A stretch of 64,000 nt of DNA from Paenibacillus daejeonensis DSM 15491 (GCF_000378385.1 NZ_KB899673.1:1-64000), one strand, 5' to 3'; numbered from the stretch's first letter, positions 14,701-23,574 are shown. Notes: generated by a model from the sequence alone, not told the origin. Numbers and translations: made by a program.

Positions 14701-16040
14701 TCAGTAATGCCGAGAATACACCCACCTTCTATAAGCGGGGGATGAATCGGTGCTTTTTGCTGTGTTCGGTTGCGAACATATGTGCTACAATTGGGACATA
14801 GACCTTGTGGTAAAGGGGTGGTGTCCGGCTATGCTAAGACATAAGGCATTTAAGTTTCGGCTGTACCCGACTTCTGAGCAAGAAACGCAGATGCGGAGAA
14901 CGTTGGGATGCTCTCGCTTTGTCTTTAATCATTTCCTTGCCGCGTGGAAGGAAACGTATGAAACGACGGGCAAGGGCTTGTCCTACAACGCTTGTGCGAC
15001 TCAGCTTCCCGGGCTCAAACAAGCCTTGCCCTGGCTAAAAGAAGTGGATAGCATCGCCTTACAATCTTCCGTTCGCCACGTAGCAGACAGCTTTCAGCGT
15101 TTCTTCAAGAAGCAGAATCAGGCCCCACGCTTCAAGAGTCGGAAGCATCCGGTTCAAAGCTACACCACAAGATATACGAACGGAAATATCGCGGTCAAAA
15201 CAAACACGATTCAACTTCCCAAGCTGGGTGCGGTCCGATTTGCCAAGTCGCGCGAGGTGGAGGGCCGTCTGCTGTCCGCCACGGTGCGTCTTGCCCCCAG
15301 CGGCAAATGGTTTGTCTCGATCGTAAGTGAAGTAGACATCGAGCCGCTGCCGGTCTGTGAACGAACGGTAGGAATTGATGTCGGCATCAAGCACTTGGCG
15401 GTTACCTCGGATAACGTAGTGATTGATAATCCTCGGCATACGCGCCGCTATGAAAAGCAATTGGCGACGTAGCAACGCCGGATGGCCCGACGCACAAGAG
15501 GCGGAAGAAACTGGAACCTTGCGAAGCGCAAGGTGGCTCGCCTTCATGAGAAGATAAGGAACAGTCGTCACGATGCCCTGCACAAGCATACGACGAAGTG
15601 GATACGTTAAAACCAAACGATCTGCCTCGAAGACTTGCGCATTGTGAATATGATGAAGAACCGGAAGCTGGCGGGGCATATCGCAGACGCAGCCTGGGGG
15701 GAGATGAGTCGGCAATTGCATTACAAGGCCGAGTGGTATGGGCGCACCATCAAGGAAGTACCCGCCTACGCTCCATCAAGTCAAACCTGTCATGTGTGCG
15801 GCGCCGTGAACACAAAGGTTAGGGATCTGAGCGTCCGCGAATGGGAATGCGTCGTGTGCCAAACCCGACACGACCGGGATGGAAATGCCGCGCAGAACAT
15901 TAAAGTGATGGCCGTCTAGTCTAGACCTTGAAATAGAACTGTGGGGACCACAGGGATCGCTTGGTCATCTTTGCTCCAGGAGGAGCAACAACCCAAGATT
16001 CCCCCACCTCAGCCGTCAGGCAAGTGGCGGGAGTGTTCAA
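14700..16040 (+). mobile_element. IS605-family, tnpB-only insertion element (decayed)
   Basis: A TnpB-type gene with typical upstream sequence (GAACATATGTGCTACAAT) and a hairpin-rich 3' flank that ends in TTCAA at 16036-16040. No tnpA is present, so mobility needed a helper. The ends are approximate: no target duplication is expected in this family, and the left hairpin (near 14717-14740) is weak. Confidence 0.6.
14831..15919 (+). pseudogene. tnpB: TnpB (RuvC-type RNA-guided nuclease family) with two in-frame stops
   Basis: Starts MLRHKAFKFRLYPTSEQE at 14831 and keeps one reading frame to 15919. TAG at 15470-15472 and TAA at 15608-15610 interrupt it. The catalytic and metal residues survive: GIDVGIKHLAV (RuvC Asp), CLEDLR (Glu), CHVCG...CVVC zinc ribbon and HDRDGNAAQN (third Asp). 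The gene died by two nonsense changes rather than a deletion or frameshift, and looks recently inactivated. A full copy would be about 362 aa. Confidence 0.88.
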
Positions 16041-16060
16041 TGTCGATGAAAACTGTTTGT
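15880..16060 (+). ncRNA. Candidate omega-RNA region with guide at the tnpB 3' flank
   Basis: In IS605 elements the tnpB 3' end and right end give a scaffold RNA whose guide is the flanking DNA. Here GC-rich inverted segments follow the stop (GTGGGGACCAC, CTCCAGGAGGAG) up to TTCAA at 16036-16040, so a guide would begin at 16041. The position is by analogy to known TnpB loci; folding was not computed. Confidence 0.35.
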
Positions 16061-16178
16061 TCGGCACGACATTGCGACAAACATTTTGATAAAGGTCTGC
16101 TATGCTGTAATTCTCTACTGACAAGATAGTCTGTCCCCCCACTAAATTCTGCTGCTCAAACAAGAAGGAGTGTTACTT

Positions 16179-16448
16179 ATGGAGCTTATTACGAACCAGA
16201 AGTTTACGAATGAATCGATTATTTTTGATGGTTTTCACTTTATCGGCTGTTCCTTCCGCGACTGTATTGTCGTCATCACGGACGATAACTTTGCCTTCGA
16301 CCGGTGCTCGTTTGAACAAAGCACCTTTCATGTCCAACCGGACTCTCCGGCCTTTCACAAGCTTAAACCCATTTGTGAGAGCGCAGGAAACTTCTGGGCG
16401 GACGTATATAAAGGGATTCGCAACCCCAGCCTGGCCGCAAGTGAATAA
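16179..16448 (+). CDS. Hypothetical protein, 89 aa
   Basis: ATG at 16179 with AAGAAGGAG upstream. Alternating F/C/D positions in the first half (FDGFHFIGCSFRDC ... FDRCSFEQSTF) resemble one to two turns of a pentapeptide-repeat or right-handed beta-helix fold. This is too short for a confident call. It sits just beyond the tnpB right end and faces the c-di-GMP riboswitch convergently. Function unknown. Confidence 0.6.
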   Translation: MELITNQKFTNESIIFDGFHFIGCSFRDCIVVITDDNFAFDRCSFEQSTFHVQPDSPAFHKLKPICESAGNFWADVYKGIRNPSLAASE

Positions 16449-16484
16449 TTAGCTCTAATCCATACCATAGTTTCTAAACAACGC

Positions 16485-16630
16485 AAAAAAGCCTGTCCCA
16501 AAGACAGCCTGACTGAAGCGATTGGCGAACAATCGGCAGCCAGGCTGTCAATGGTTCCGGCTGGAACGTTAGACCCTGTAGCTTTGCGTCCCTGCCTTTC
16601 GACAGGTTTGCCTATTAGAGGTAATTCAAA
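16485..16630 (-). promoter_or_regulatory. Cyclic-di-GMP-I (GEMM-I) riboswitch with terminator platform
   Basis: Read on the minus strand from 16620: TAGGCAAACC, a GAAA tetraloop stem (CCTGTC-GAAA-GGCAGG), the invariant GGACGCAAAGC, CAGGGTCTAA, CATTG and ACAGCCTGGCTGCCGA, in the order of the GEMM-I aptamer. The 3' part offers two exclusive folds: a long hairpin 16504-16548 (ACAGCCTG/CAGGCTGT with GATTG/CAATC) and a short CTGTC/GACAG stem followed by TTTTTT (16485-16509). Ligand binding would favour the terminator (inferred OFF switch). No minus-strand gene follows directly. Confidence 0.88.
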
Positions 16631-16828
16631 AAGTACGCTGTTGATCACGAAGTGATTCAGGGAAGCGGATTCGACTTCGAATCTTGAATGCATGAGAAAC
16701 TAAGCATATGCTTACGAAGCTAGTTTCCTCTGGAAACTTTTAGGTGCTCACGTAGCTTAGGCTACGTTCCGCTCCTCATTTCATCCTGCCTCCAATCTTC
16801 TCGGTGCTGAACACCGACCTTTTTAAAC
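16625..16828. repeat. MITE-like repeat, copy A (about 204 bp)
   Basis: Nearly identical over about 190 bp to the reverse complement of 25927-26130. The ends are TTCAAAAAGT and ACCTTTTTAAAC, i.e. inverted copies of a GTTCAAAAAGT terminal repeat. Internal palindromes include ACGTAGCTTAGGCTACGT, AAGCATATGCTT and CGGTGNTGAACACCG. No reading frame is conserved. Confidence 0.85.
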
Positions 16829-16864
16829 ACGCATTATATTATGGATTTGCATGCGGCAGCTCGT

Positions 16865-17947
16865 TTATATTTCTTTGGTAATCAGTACATGCAGTTGGTC
16901 CTTCAGATCCAGCTCGTAAGGGGTTTTTGGCGAAGAGCCGTCCGCTTCTTTGACAATCCGGACCGTCGGCCGATGAACCGCAAGCGGGTTATTGGCGGAA
17001 ATTACCCCGGTCTGTCCCGTATTGAGCACCACGGTTGTCGCTACCGGGTAAATTGAAATGTGCTTGCAGAACAGCTTGATCAGATCCAGATCAAAGATGG
17101 AGTTCCCTGCCGCAAACAAAAATTCGATCGTCTCTGACGGTGTGTGACGGTTCCGATAGGAACGCGGAGATGTCATGGCGTCATAGACATCCGCTAATGC
17201 AACAATCTGCGCATATTCATGAATCTCGTTCCTTTGCAGTCCGCGCGGATACCCCGAGCCGTTATAGCGTTCATGATGCTGTAGCGCACAGTGGGCAGAC
17301 AATAGCGAGATATCATGCTGCTTGCGCAGGATCTCGAAGCCGTCTGTTGTATGACGCTCCATAATTTTACGCTCCTCGGGCGTTAGCGGCGTCTTCTTAT
17401 TCAGAATTTCTGCCGGCACCTTCGTCATTCCCACATCAAACATGAGCGCCCCGATCCCGAGCTCCTCAATCTGTGTCCGGTTATACCCCTTGGCAATACC
17501 CATAATTCCAGCTAGCACTGCTACATTTACCGAATGCTGAAACAAATAGGCATCCGCCACATGAATATTGGTCAAGCTGACAAGGATGTCCTTGCGTCCT
17601 ACAAGGTCCTGGAAAATCTGCCCGAATACCGATCGGAACGTTCGTCCCATCTCGGGCGCAACCGCTCGCCCTCGCGTTGTCGGCGTGTCCATAATCGAGG
17701 TCATCGTCTTGTGAATCGAGTCTACCGCCCGCTTGCGCGTCTCTTCACGAATCACCTCTTCAGGCATAATATCTTCTGTCATATTGTCTTCAATAAACAA
17801 TGTATCCACTTGCATGTCCCGCAGACGTTCTATAAACCGCTCGGTCAGCTCCACGCCCATCCCGAGCAGCACATGGCCATTCTCTCGCAAGATCGGCTTG
17901 GCCAGCACGTCTCCGGCGCGTACGGAATGAATGGTTACTCTTCTCAT
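16865..17947 (-). CDS. HD-GYP domain protein with substituted HD dyad
   Basis: 360 residues. An N-terminal about 110-residue region is followed by an HD-GYP domain (about 125-300): QHSVNVAVLAG (first His), LMFDVGMTKVP where the HD dyad should read HD, and HHERYNGSGYPRG (the GYP-side motif). HD-GYP enzymes hydrolyse c-di-GMP. The Phe replacing the metal-binding His makes full activity doubtful, though a sensory or partner role remains possible. It is 54 bp downstream of the GGDEF gene in the same direction, so maker and breaker are probably co-transcribed. Confidence 0.88.
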   Translation of the reverse strand: MRRVTIHSVRAGDVLAKPILRENGHVLLGMGVELTERFIERLRDMQVDTLFIEDNMTEDIMPEEVIREETRKRAVDSIHKTMTSIMDTPTTRGRAVAPEMGRTFRSVFGQIFQDLVGRKDILVSLTNIHVADAYLFQHSVNVAVLAGIMGIAKGYNRTQIEELGIGALMFDVGMTKVPAEILNKKTPLTPEERKIMERHTTDGFEILRKQHDISLLSAHCALQHHERYNGSGYPRGLQRNEIHEYAQIVALADVYDAMTSPRSYRNRHTPSETIEFLFAAGNSIFDLDLIKLFCKHISIYPVATTVVLNTGQTGVISANNPLAVHRPTVRIVKEADGSSPKTPYELDLKDQLHVLITKEI

Positions 17948-17970
17948 GGTTACCCCGCCTTTGAAAGGTG

Positions 17971-17994
17971 GTTCAAAAAGTACGCTTTTTGAAC
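17971..17994. repeat. Two abutted MITE ends (solo remnant) between GGDEF and HD-GYP genes
   Basis: A 24-bp near-perfect palindrome starting GTTCAAAAAGTACG and ending CTTTTTGAAC, matching the terminal repeats of the 16625 and 25927 elements. It could also form a terminator-like hairpin between the two c-di-GMP genes. Confidence 0.6.
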
Positions 17995-18001
17995 ATGCAC
18001 T

Positions 18002-19687
18002 CTATGACTCCTCAGCAATTACAATTCGGTTGCGACCGCCATCCTTCGCCTTATACAGGGCGACATCCACTCGAGTGAACAATTCGCGCAAATAGGCTTT
18101 GGGATCATCAATCCGAAACTCTTCATCCTCTTCGACCGCAAGCATCCCCATGCTCACCGTCACCGAAACCGGCTCTTCCCCGGTTCGTGTAACAATCTTG
18201 TTGTCTGCAATTGCGGTTTTAATCCGCCCGGCCAGCATTTCAGCCTGTTCACGGTTCGTATGCGGCAGATAAACCGTGAATTCCTCGCCGCCATAACGGG
18301 CCAGAATGTCTGTGCGACGGAGGGCGCTCTTGACGACTTCCGCTGTACTTCGCAGCACTTCATCACCGACAAGATGTCCATACGTATCGTTAATATTCTT
18401 GAACAGATCGATGTCGAACAAGAAGATAGCGAACGGAATCCGATATCTGACATTGGTCAGGACTTCATGCTCCAACTGCTGCATCAAGTAACGGCGGTTG
18501 AAGCAGCCCGTCAGACTGTCGGTAATGGCCATGTGCTCCAGCTTCTGATTGGCCTGAAACAGCTCGTCCTGCATCAGAATGAGCGCACGGTTGCGGTCTT
18601 GCAGCACATCGTTTTGCCTTCTGGAAGAGTCCACAAGCTCCCTGAGCTCCGTCACGTTTTGAAACGTAATGACGCGGCCGATCACCTGCTGCCGATGATC
18701 GATAATCGGCGAGGCATAGATAGCTGCATGTTTGAAATGATGATGCCCCAGGACAATTTCGATGTAGGCATGACGTGGGGGATGGTTATGGTAAGCCACC
18801 AGGAAATCTGTCAGATCCTCTTCCATCTCATACTTGCTAAGAAATTCTCCGATGTCGATACAGTCGCCTACGCGCAGATTGACATACGGTCGCAGCACCT
18901 TATTGACTTCTAGCACGACACCTTGCTCATCAATGACCACAATTCCTGTATTTATACTGTTCACTATATCCTGCTGAGCAATCTGTTTGATGTCGAATAC
19001 CCGGTTTCTCGTGATGGCAACGACAAAATAAATCCCCGCCAGCAAAATACCAAGCGATGTGAGCCCCTTTATCGCTGGCAGCGATTCTTTGAAAATCACG
19101 CTGAATATCAGATCCGATGCGGCAAGCGCCGCAAATATAATTACACCCTTGAGCGACATGCGAATCCGTTCTTTGTGCCGAGACGGTCCGCTAGTAGCAA
19201 GGCCGCGCATCAGCTGAATCATAGATAGGATGGCGTAGCCAATAAGGATGGTGATCAGATAGTAAAACAGCGGGCCATACAAGCGCTCCTCATAACCGCC
19301 CGTGGCTGTAGGCCGGATAAACAGCGTCAAAGGATTCCACATGACTCCTATAGCAGCTGTTAACGACGGAAGATGGAGCACTACCAGCGATGTGCGGCTA
19401 AGCTGGTAGGATTGACCGCTGAGAAAAATCGAGAACAGGTACCAGCCGCTCCCCAGCATCGACAAACCTACGTAAGAGAGACTCACATAGAAGACTTGAA
19501 ACTGCGGTTCAGAGGTGGTGTTCGCGGCGAATTGTCCCAGGGGCCACAACATCATGAAAAAATGGAACATGAAATACACTTTATGGAGGTTAGTGATGGT
19601 TTGAATGAGAAGGATACAGAAAAACAGGAGGCCCAGTATTAAAAAGACCGAAAAATCAAACCACATCATGAGTCCCAAAAGGTTCAC
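18002..19687 (-). CDS. Membrane-bound diguanylate cyclase (7TM sensor, PAS-like, GGDEF)
   Basis: 561 residues. About seven hydrophobic segments cover residues 10-230, similar to the N-terminal sensor of 7TM histidine kinases. A PAS-like domain (about 235-350) and a coiled linker lead to a C-terminal GGDEF domain (about 395-555). The active motif reads RYGGEEF, and the RRTD five residues before it is the product-inhibition I-site. It makes c-di-GMP at the membrane. Start is GTG at 19687 with a weak ribosome site. The HD-GYP gene and the c-di-GMP riboswitch follow downstream. Confidence 0.93.
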   Translation of the reverse strand: MNLLGLMMWFDFSVFLILGLLFFCILLIQTITNLHKVYFMFHFFMMLWPLGQFAANTTSEPQFQVFYVSLSYVGLSMLGSGWYLFSIFLSGQSYQLSRTSLVVLHLPSLTAAIGVMWNPLTLFIRPTATGGYEERLYGPLFYYLITILIGYAILSMIQLMRGLATSGPSRHKERIRMSLKGVIIFAALAASDLIFSVIFKESLPAIKGLTSLGILLAGIYFVVAITRNRVFDIKQIAQQDIVNSINTGIVVIDEQGVVLEVNKVLRPYVNLRVGDCIDIGEFLSKYEMEEDLTDFLVAYHNHPPRHAYIEIVLGHHHFKHAAIYASPIIDHRQQVIGRVITFQNVTELRELVDSSRRQNDVLQDRNRALILMQDELFQANQKLEHMAITDSLTGCFNRRYLMQQLEHEVLTNVRYRIPFAIFLFDIDLFKNINDTYGHLVGDEVLRSTAEVVKSALRRTDILARYGGEEFTVYLPHTNREQAEMLAGRIKTAIADNKIVTRTGEEPVSVTVSMGMLAVEEDEEFRIDDPKAYLRELFTRVDVALYKAKDGGRNRIVIAEES

Positions 19688-19718
19688 CCATTCATCTAAT
19701 TAATCTATATACGCTATT

Positions 19719-20897
19719 CTAACCGTCCGGCAACCGTCCGGCAAGCGCCTTTTCCAGATAGGGCTGTACCTGAAGACCATCACGAAAGGTGACATACTCC
19801 GTCCATTTGCGACTGCGATCCCCTCGCCCTCCTAGTGAGGCGCGAATCAGCAAATTTTTGGGCGTATGCTCAGGATCAATAAATTCCAGCAATTGCACCT
19901 TATACCCTACGACTTCCAGCAATCTCGCCCGGATGGCATCGGTCGCCAGGGCCGAGAATCGCTCCTTAAGCAGTCCGTGGGACAATAAAGGGCTCAGCAT
20001 GTCATTATCAACCTGTCGGAACAGCTCATGCTGGCAGCAGGGCACCGACATAATAACAGACGCCCCCCAGCTTACCGCCTTCGCCAGTGCAGCATCTGTC
20101 GCTGTATCGCAAGCATGTAGAGTAACGACCATGTCCGCAGCCTGCAATTCCTCGTATTGTGCGATGTCGCCTTGCAAGAAACGGAGGTCCTCATAATTGA
20201 GCTTGCGAGCCAATTGCTCACACCACGCAATGACATCCGCCTTCAGGTCCAGACCGATGATGCGGATCTGCCGCTGCTGTTCGATCGCCAGAAGATGATA
20301 CAACGCAAAGGTAAGATAGGACTTGCCACAACCAAAATCAACAATAGTCACCGGTCTGTCCTTAGGCAACTCCTCCGCGACATCCAGGACCATTTCCAGA
20401 AAGCGATTGATCTGACGGTACTTATCCTGCTTCTGGGCATGCACCTTGCCTGTGGACGAGAGGATTCCGAGCTCCACAAGGAAAGGTGCCGGCGTCTCGG
20501 ACGCCAGCACCCGGTTCTTTTTGCGATCATGCGTCTGCAGATTGCCTGTACTGGCTGTAGGCGGTTTGCGTAACAACGCGGGTTTGCCCTTCTTGCTGAA
20601 CAACAATTGAAGGTCTGCCTCTTCCGTTTTGAGCAGCGCTTGGCGGTAATGCTCCTGTATGAGCTTCACCGTATGCGTGGCGGCGGCTTCCGGCAGCAGA
20701 TTATCATGAGTGACCCGGCCGGGCACATGGTATTCAAATTGATAATGCAGGCCCTGCTTGAGCTGGACCTTGCGGATTACCGTCTTTGGTGCAAAGTCCG
20801 ACTGCTTGCTCTGCAGCTGACTTAATGTCCCGTGATGCAGCGTGTGCTCCATAATAGAAGCAACCAGCACTTGTTCCCATTGATCAGCTTTCTCCAT
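19719..20897 (-). CDS. Class I SAM-dependent methyltransferase (METTL25/Trm13-like)
   Basis: 392 residues from ATG at 20897 (AAGGAG upstream); the longer frame to 20963 has no ribosome site. The N-terminal about 160 residues are helical. The Rossmann methyltransferase domain begins with VDFGCGKSYLTFALYHLL (motif I, about 205), then GLDLKADVI and the conserved VPCCQHEL, which together recall the Methyltransf_32 group related to Trm13 and METTL25. The substrate in bacteria is unknown; RNA is a reasonable guess. The gene overlaps the upstream DUF6483-like gene by 14 bp. Confidence 0.85.
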   Translation of the reverse strand: MEKADQWEQVLVASIMEHTLHHGTLSQLQSKQSDFAPKTVIRKVQLKQGLHYQFEYHVPGRVTHDNLLPEAAATHTVKLIQEHYRQALLKTEEADLQLLFSKKGKPALLRKPPTASTGNLQTHDRKKNRVLASETPAPFLVELGILSSTGKVHAQKQDKYRQINRFLEMVLDVAEELPKDRPVTIVDFGCGKSYLTFALYHLLAIEQQRQIRIIGLDLKADVIAWCEQLARKLNYEDLRFLQGDIAQYEELQAADMVVTLHACDTATDAALAKAVSWGASVIMSVPCCQHELFRQVDNDMLSPLLSHGLLKERFSALATDAIRARLLEVVGYKVQLLEFIDPEHTPKNLLIRASLGGRGDRSRKWTEYVTFRDGLQVQPYLEKALAGRLPDG

Positions 20898-21549
20898 GCG
20901 GCACTCCTTGTCGTTGTAATTCTTCGTAGGCTTCCCGAACCTCGTCCAGAGACAGCCGGCCACTGGCGAGCTGATCAGCCGGCATAGCCAATAGTCTGAG
21001 GTAGAAGCTCTCCGCTTCCTGAACCTTCATCTGACCATCCTCCAACAACTCGTGCAGCAGGTTCTCCGCCCTATCCAGATGGCGTTCGCTTTCCTCCCAC
21101 TGGAGGAGCAACCGCTTGGTCTCCTCGGGCAGTTCATATGCTCGAAGCAGCGTCTGCAGCTTGTCGATTTCTTCCCTCGGCTCTGCGGTAGCCGGTTCGG
21201 CATCCTCAAGCGCACCATACAGGAACAGATGGAGTGATTTGAGCAGTGCGGCATAGCTGGCCTCGGGATCCCCTTGCTCCTCATAAATCTCGCCCTTCTC
21301 CCGGAGGAGACGTGCGATTCCCTGGAGGCTGCCATGGTCCAGAACGCCGCCCGTTGTCAGCATGCCCACCAGCTCTTGATCAGTGAGCGAATCAATCAGC
21401 CGGGAGTTGAGCCGGAATTCACGATCCAGCAGCTCATCGACGATCGCCAGTGCCTGCAAGTGTTCCTTGCGGTCCCGCAACCCGACCACCTGGCCGATGG
21501 ATTGGGTCATTTGCTCGATCATCCGCATAAAATAATCTCTTTGGAACAT
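20884..21549 (-). CDS. Helical hypothetical protein (DUF6483-like)
   Basis: 221 residues from ATG at 21549 (AAGGGAG upstream). Starts MFQRDYFMRMIEQMTQSIGQ and is almost wholly alpha-helical with a TPR-like middle (LREKGEIYEEQGDPEASYAALLKSLHLFL). I associate this N terminus with a Bacillales family of unknown function named DUF6483. The 14-bp overlap with the methyltransferase gene shows translational coupling. Confidence 0.78.
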   Translation of the reverse strand: MFQRDYFMRMIEQMTQSIGQVVGLRDRKEHLQALAIVDELLDREFRLNSRLIDSLTDQELVGMLTTGGVLDHGSLQGIARLLREKGEIYEEQGDPEASYAALLKSLHLFLYGALEDAEPATAEPREEIDKLQTLLRAYELPEETKRLLLQWEESERHLDRAENLLHELLEDGQMKVQEAESFYLRLLAMPADQLASGRLSLDEVREAYEELQRQGVPHGES

Positions 21550-21574
21550 CTCTAATTCTCCCTTCCCTCTACGG

Positions 21575-22393
21575 TCAGGACTGCAAAAACTGCAGCAGTT
21601 GCGCAGCCTCTTCGTCTGGGGTCTCAATCATGCCCAAATGTCCTGCCCGCGCCAGAAGTGCGCTGGTCACATTCGGTTTGTCGACACTGAATGTCCGTTC
21701 CGGGGCGATGACGCCATCCTTGCCCCCCGCTACTAGCAAGACAGGCAGCAGCGTTTCCTTCAGTACATCATTACGGTCGGGACGGGCTTTCATACCGCGC
21801 GCAGTGGCAGCCGCACCATGTTTGCTAGTCTGACGGCCGATCTCCTTGACCTGCTCCACGTGCTCAGGCATGGTCTCCAGATGTTCTGGTGCGAACAGCT
21901 TCGGTACCAGTCCTTCTACAAAGGCAGCCACTCCTTCGTTTTCAATCGTCTCCACCGCACGGTCGCGTCCTGCCTTGGCTTCCTCGCTGTCCGGATACGC
22001 TGTTGAGTGAACGAGACTAAACCCGTTCAAACGTTCGGCATATTGTTCAGCAGCCGCTAGCGTAATATAACCTCCGAGCGAATGTCCGATCAGAACGGCT
22101 TGACGCACATAGAGATGATCCATCAACCGAATGACATCGCCAGCGAAATCCTCCATCGCATACACTTCAGCATCGGGTGCGGATGACGCTCCATGGCCGC
22201 GCAAATCAGGAATGATCACTCTTCCTGCGTATTTCAAGACAGGAAGCAAGTGCTCCCAATAAGCTGAACTGCCGCAATAGCCGTGCAATAATATGACGGT
22301 TGGACCTACGTCTTTGCCAATCTTCTCGTTATCGTAGTAAGCGATGATGGAACCATCCTCGCCATGCATTTTCTTGTCTGCGATTGTAATCAT
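21575..22393 (-). CDS. Alpha/beta-fold hydrolase
   Basis: 272 residues. Oxyanion loop LLHGYCGSSAYW, nucleophile elbow GHSLGG (about residue 105), and a late GGKDGV...GHLGMIETPDE supplying Asp and His. Single domain, no signal peptide, hence cytosolic. The family includes esterases, haloperoxidase-like and C-C hydrolases; the substrate cannot be told from sequence. A good AGGTGAT ribosome site precedes ATG at 22393. It follows yyaC by 21 bp on the same strand. Confidence 0.88.
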   Translation of the reverse strand: MITIADKKMHGEDGSIIAYYDNEKIGKDVGPTVILLHGYCGSSAYWEHLLPVLKYAGRVIIPDLRGHGASSAPDAEVYAMEDFAGDVIRLMDHLYVRQAVLIGHSLGGYITLAAAEQYAERLNGFSLVHSTAYPDSEEAKAGRDRAVETIENEGVAAFVEGLVPKLFAPEHLETMPEHVEQVKEIGRQTSKHGAAATARGMKARPDRNDVLKETLLPVLLVAGGKDGVIAPERTFSVDKPNVTSALLARAGHLGMIETPDEEAAQLLQFLQS

Positions 22394-22414
22394 TACTTAT
22401 ATCACCTGCTATTC

Positions 22415-23011
22415 TCAGGATTGGATTGCCTCCGGCCAAGCTTGGCTGATGGCTTCAGCCAGCATGCCTGCCATTTGCATCACAGCATGCAGCGAAGTCG
22501 TCTGCAGCGTGTGATAGGGCTTGGCGCTATGCAGATTGACAACACCTGCAATGCTGTAGTGGCCGACGTCGGGCAACTGCGTGCCGCTGATGGCCTGTGC
22601 CGGTCGCAGCGGGCCCTCGGAAACAAGGAAACTGCCGACGGATGCCGGTTTTCCCAGACAAGCATCAACTGCAATAATCACGCATTGAGGGGGCAAGGCC
22701 TTCAGCTTGGCCATCAGATTGTCGGCATCGCAAGGTGAAGCCAGCGTCCCCGCGACATGAGGCCAGCCTCTGGCTGTCAGAACATCCCCCACCAGCGGGC
22801 CTAGCGCATCTCCGGTCGATCGGTCGCTGCCGATACACAGAAAAGCGACCTGCTCGCGGGATGGCCAGTTGACGGCGATCCTTTGCAGGAAGCTGAGCAG
22901 TCCGGCGCTGTTTACACGTTCACGTTTTTGAATGGCGGCTAGTGCCCGTTCTCCTTGCGGGAGAAACAGCCCGGTATGCATAGGTGTATCTTTTGCAGCT
23001 GACCGCTTCAT
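22415..23011 (-). CDS. yyaC: Spore protease YyaC
   Basis: 198 residues. The hallmark CIGSDRSTGDALGPLVG (about 58-74) and VDACLG (about 115) match the DUF1256/YyaC family, relatives of the germination protease GPR and hydrogenase-maturation peptidases. In Bacillus, yyaC is a sporulation gene with an ill-defined role. The N-terminal about 45 residues are variable. AAGGGGAG lies before ATG at 23011. First gene of the yyaC-hydrolase-DUF6483-methyltransferase string. Confidence 0.92.
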   Translation of the reverse strand: MKRSAAKDTPMHTGLFLPQGERALAAIQKRERVNSAGLLSFLQRIAVNWPSREQVAFLCIGSDRSTGDALGPLVGDVLTARGWPHVAGTLASPCDADNLMAKLKALPPQCVIIAVDACLGKPASVGSFLVSEGPLRPAQAISGTQLPDVGHYSIAGVVNLHSAKPYHTLQTTSLHAVMQMAGMLAEAISQAWPEAIQS

Positions 23012-23180
23012 CGCTCGCTCCCCTTTCGCCTTTGCACCTCTGCATCCGGCTTATGACCGGCCGAGAGGGCTGTGTTGTGCCTCCATTGTACCTAATTCAG
23101 CCTGCCGCTTCAATCGAATGGCAGGCTTTTCATTATCATGATAGAATGAATAACACCGGAATTGGAAGGGAGGAACGGTT

Positions 23181-23408
23181 ATGGCCAATCTTAACGAGCC
23201 CTCGCAAGAAAATATTGCCTTCATGATCGAGGCGATCAAGGCAAAGCTGCGGATGGCATCGGCAGCTGCTATGCAATCCTCGAATTTCAGCATCAATGAT
23301 TACGAGGATATTAAAGAGCTGTATGAGATCGTCACGGAGAAGAACAATATCAGCATCAGCGAGGTCGAAGGCATCGTCGCTGAATTGGGCAAGTTGCGAA
23401 ATAAATGA
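23181..23408 (+). CDS. DUF1128 family protein (YfkK-like)
   Basis: 75 residues, MANLNEPSQENIAFMIEAIK...ELGKLRNK. Length and the DYEDIKELYEIV and EGIVAEL stretches match the small helical DUF1128 proteins of Bacillales, function unknown. GGGAGGA lies before ATG at 23181. Divergent from yyaC. Confidence 0.9.
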   Translation: MANLNEPSQENIAFMIEAIKAKLRMASAAAMQSSNFSINDYEDIKELYEIVTEKNNISISEVEGIVAELGKLRNK

Positions 23409-23524
23409 CAGATTAATCCACATTATGCCAAAAAAACATTTATTTCGACACGCCATAGCTGAACAATAAGGCCATTTCACTTTAGAGACGAAGATGGTAT
23501 TGCACAGCTTCTTTTACCCAGAAC

Positions 23525-23555
23525 GAAGACGGGGAGCACATCGCTCCCCGTCTTC
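23525..23555. terminator. Hairpin between convergent genes
   Basis: GAAGACGGGGAGC and GCTCCCCGTCTTC form a perfect 13-bp stem with a 5-nt loop. There is no long T-run on either side, but the position between two convergent genes fits a bidirectional stop. Confidence 0.7.
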
Positions 23556-23574
23556 TCTGCTCTATTCGAATCGG

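Noticed and set aside
16355-16693. 112-aa minus-strand frame across the c-di-GMP riboswitch
   Set aside because: It covers the conserved aptamer and terminator, has no ribosome site, and antisense codons of the 16179-16448 gene make up its end.
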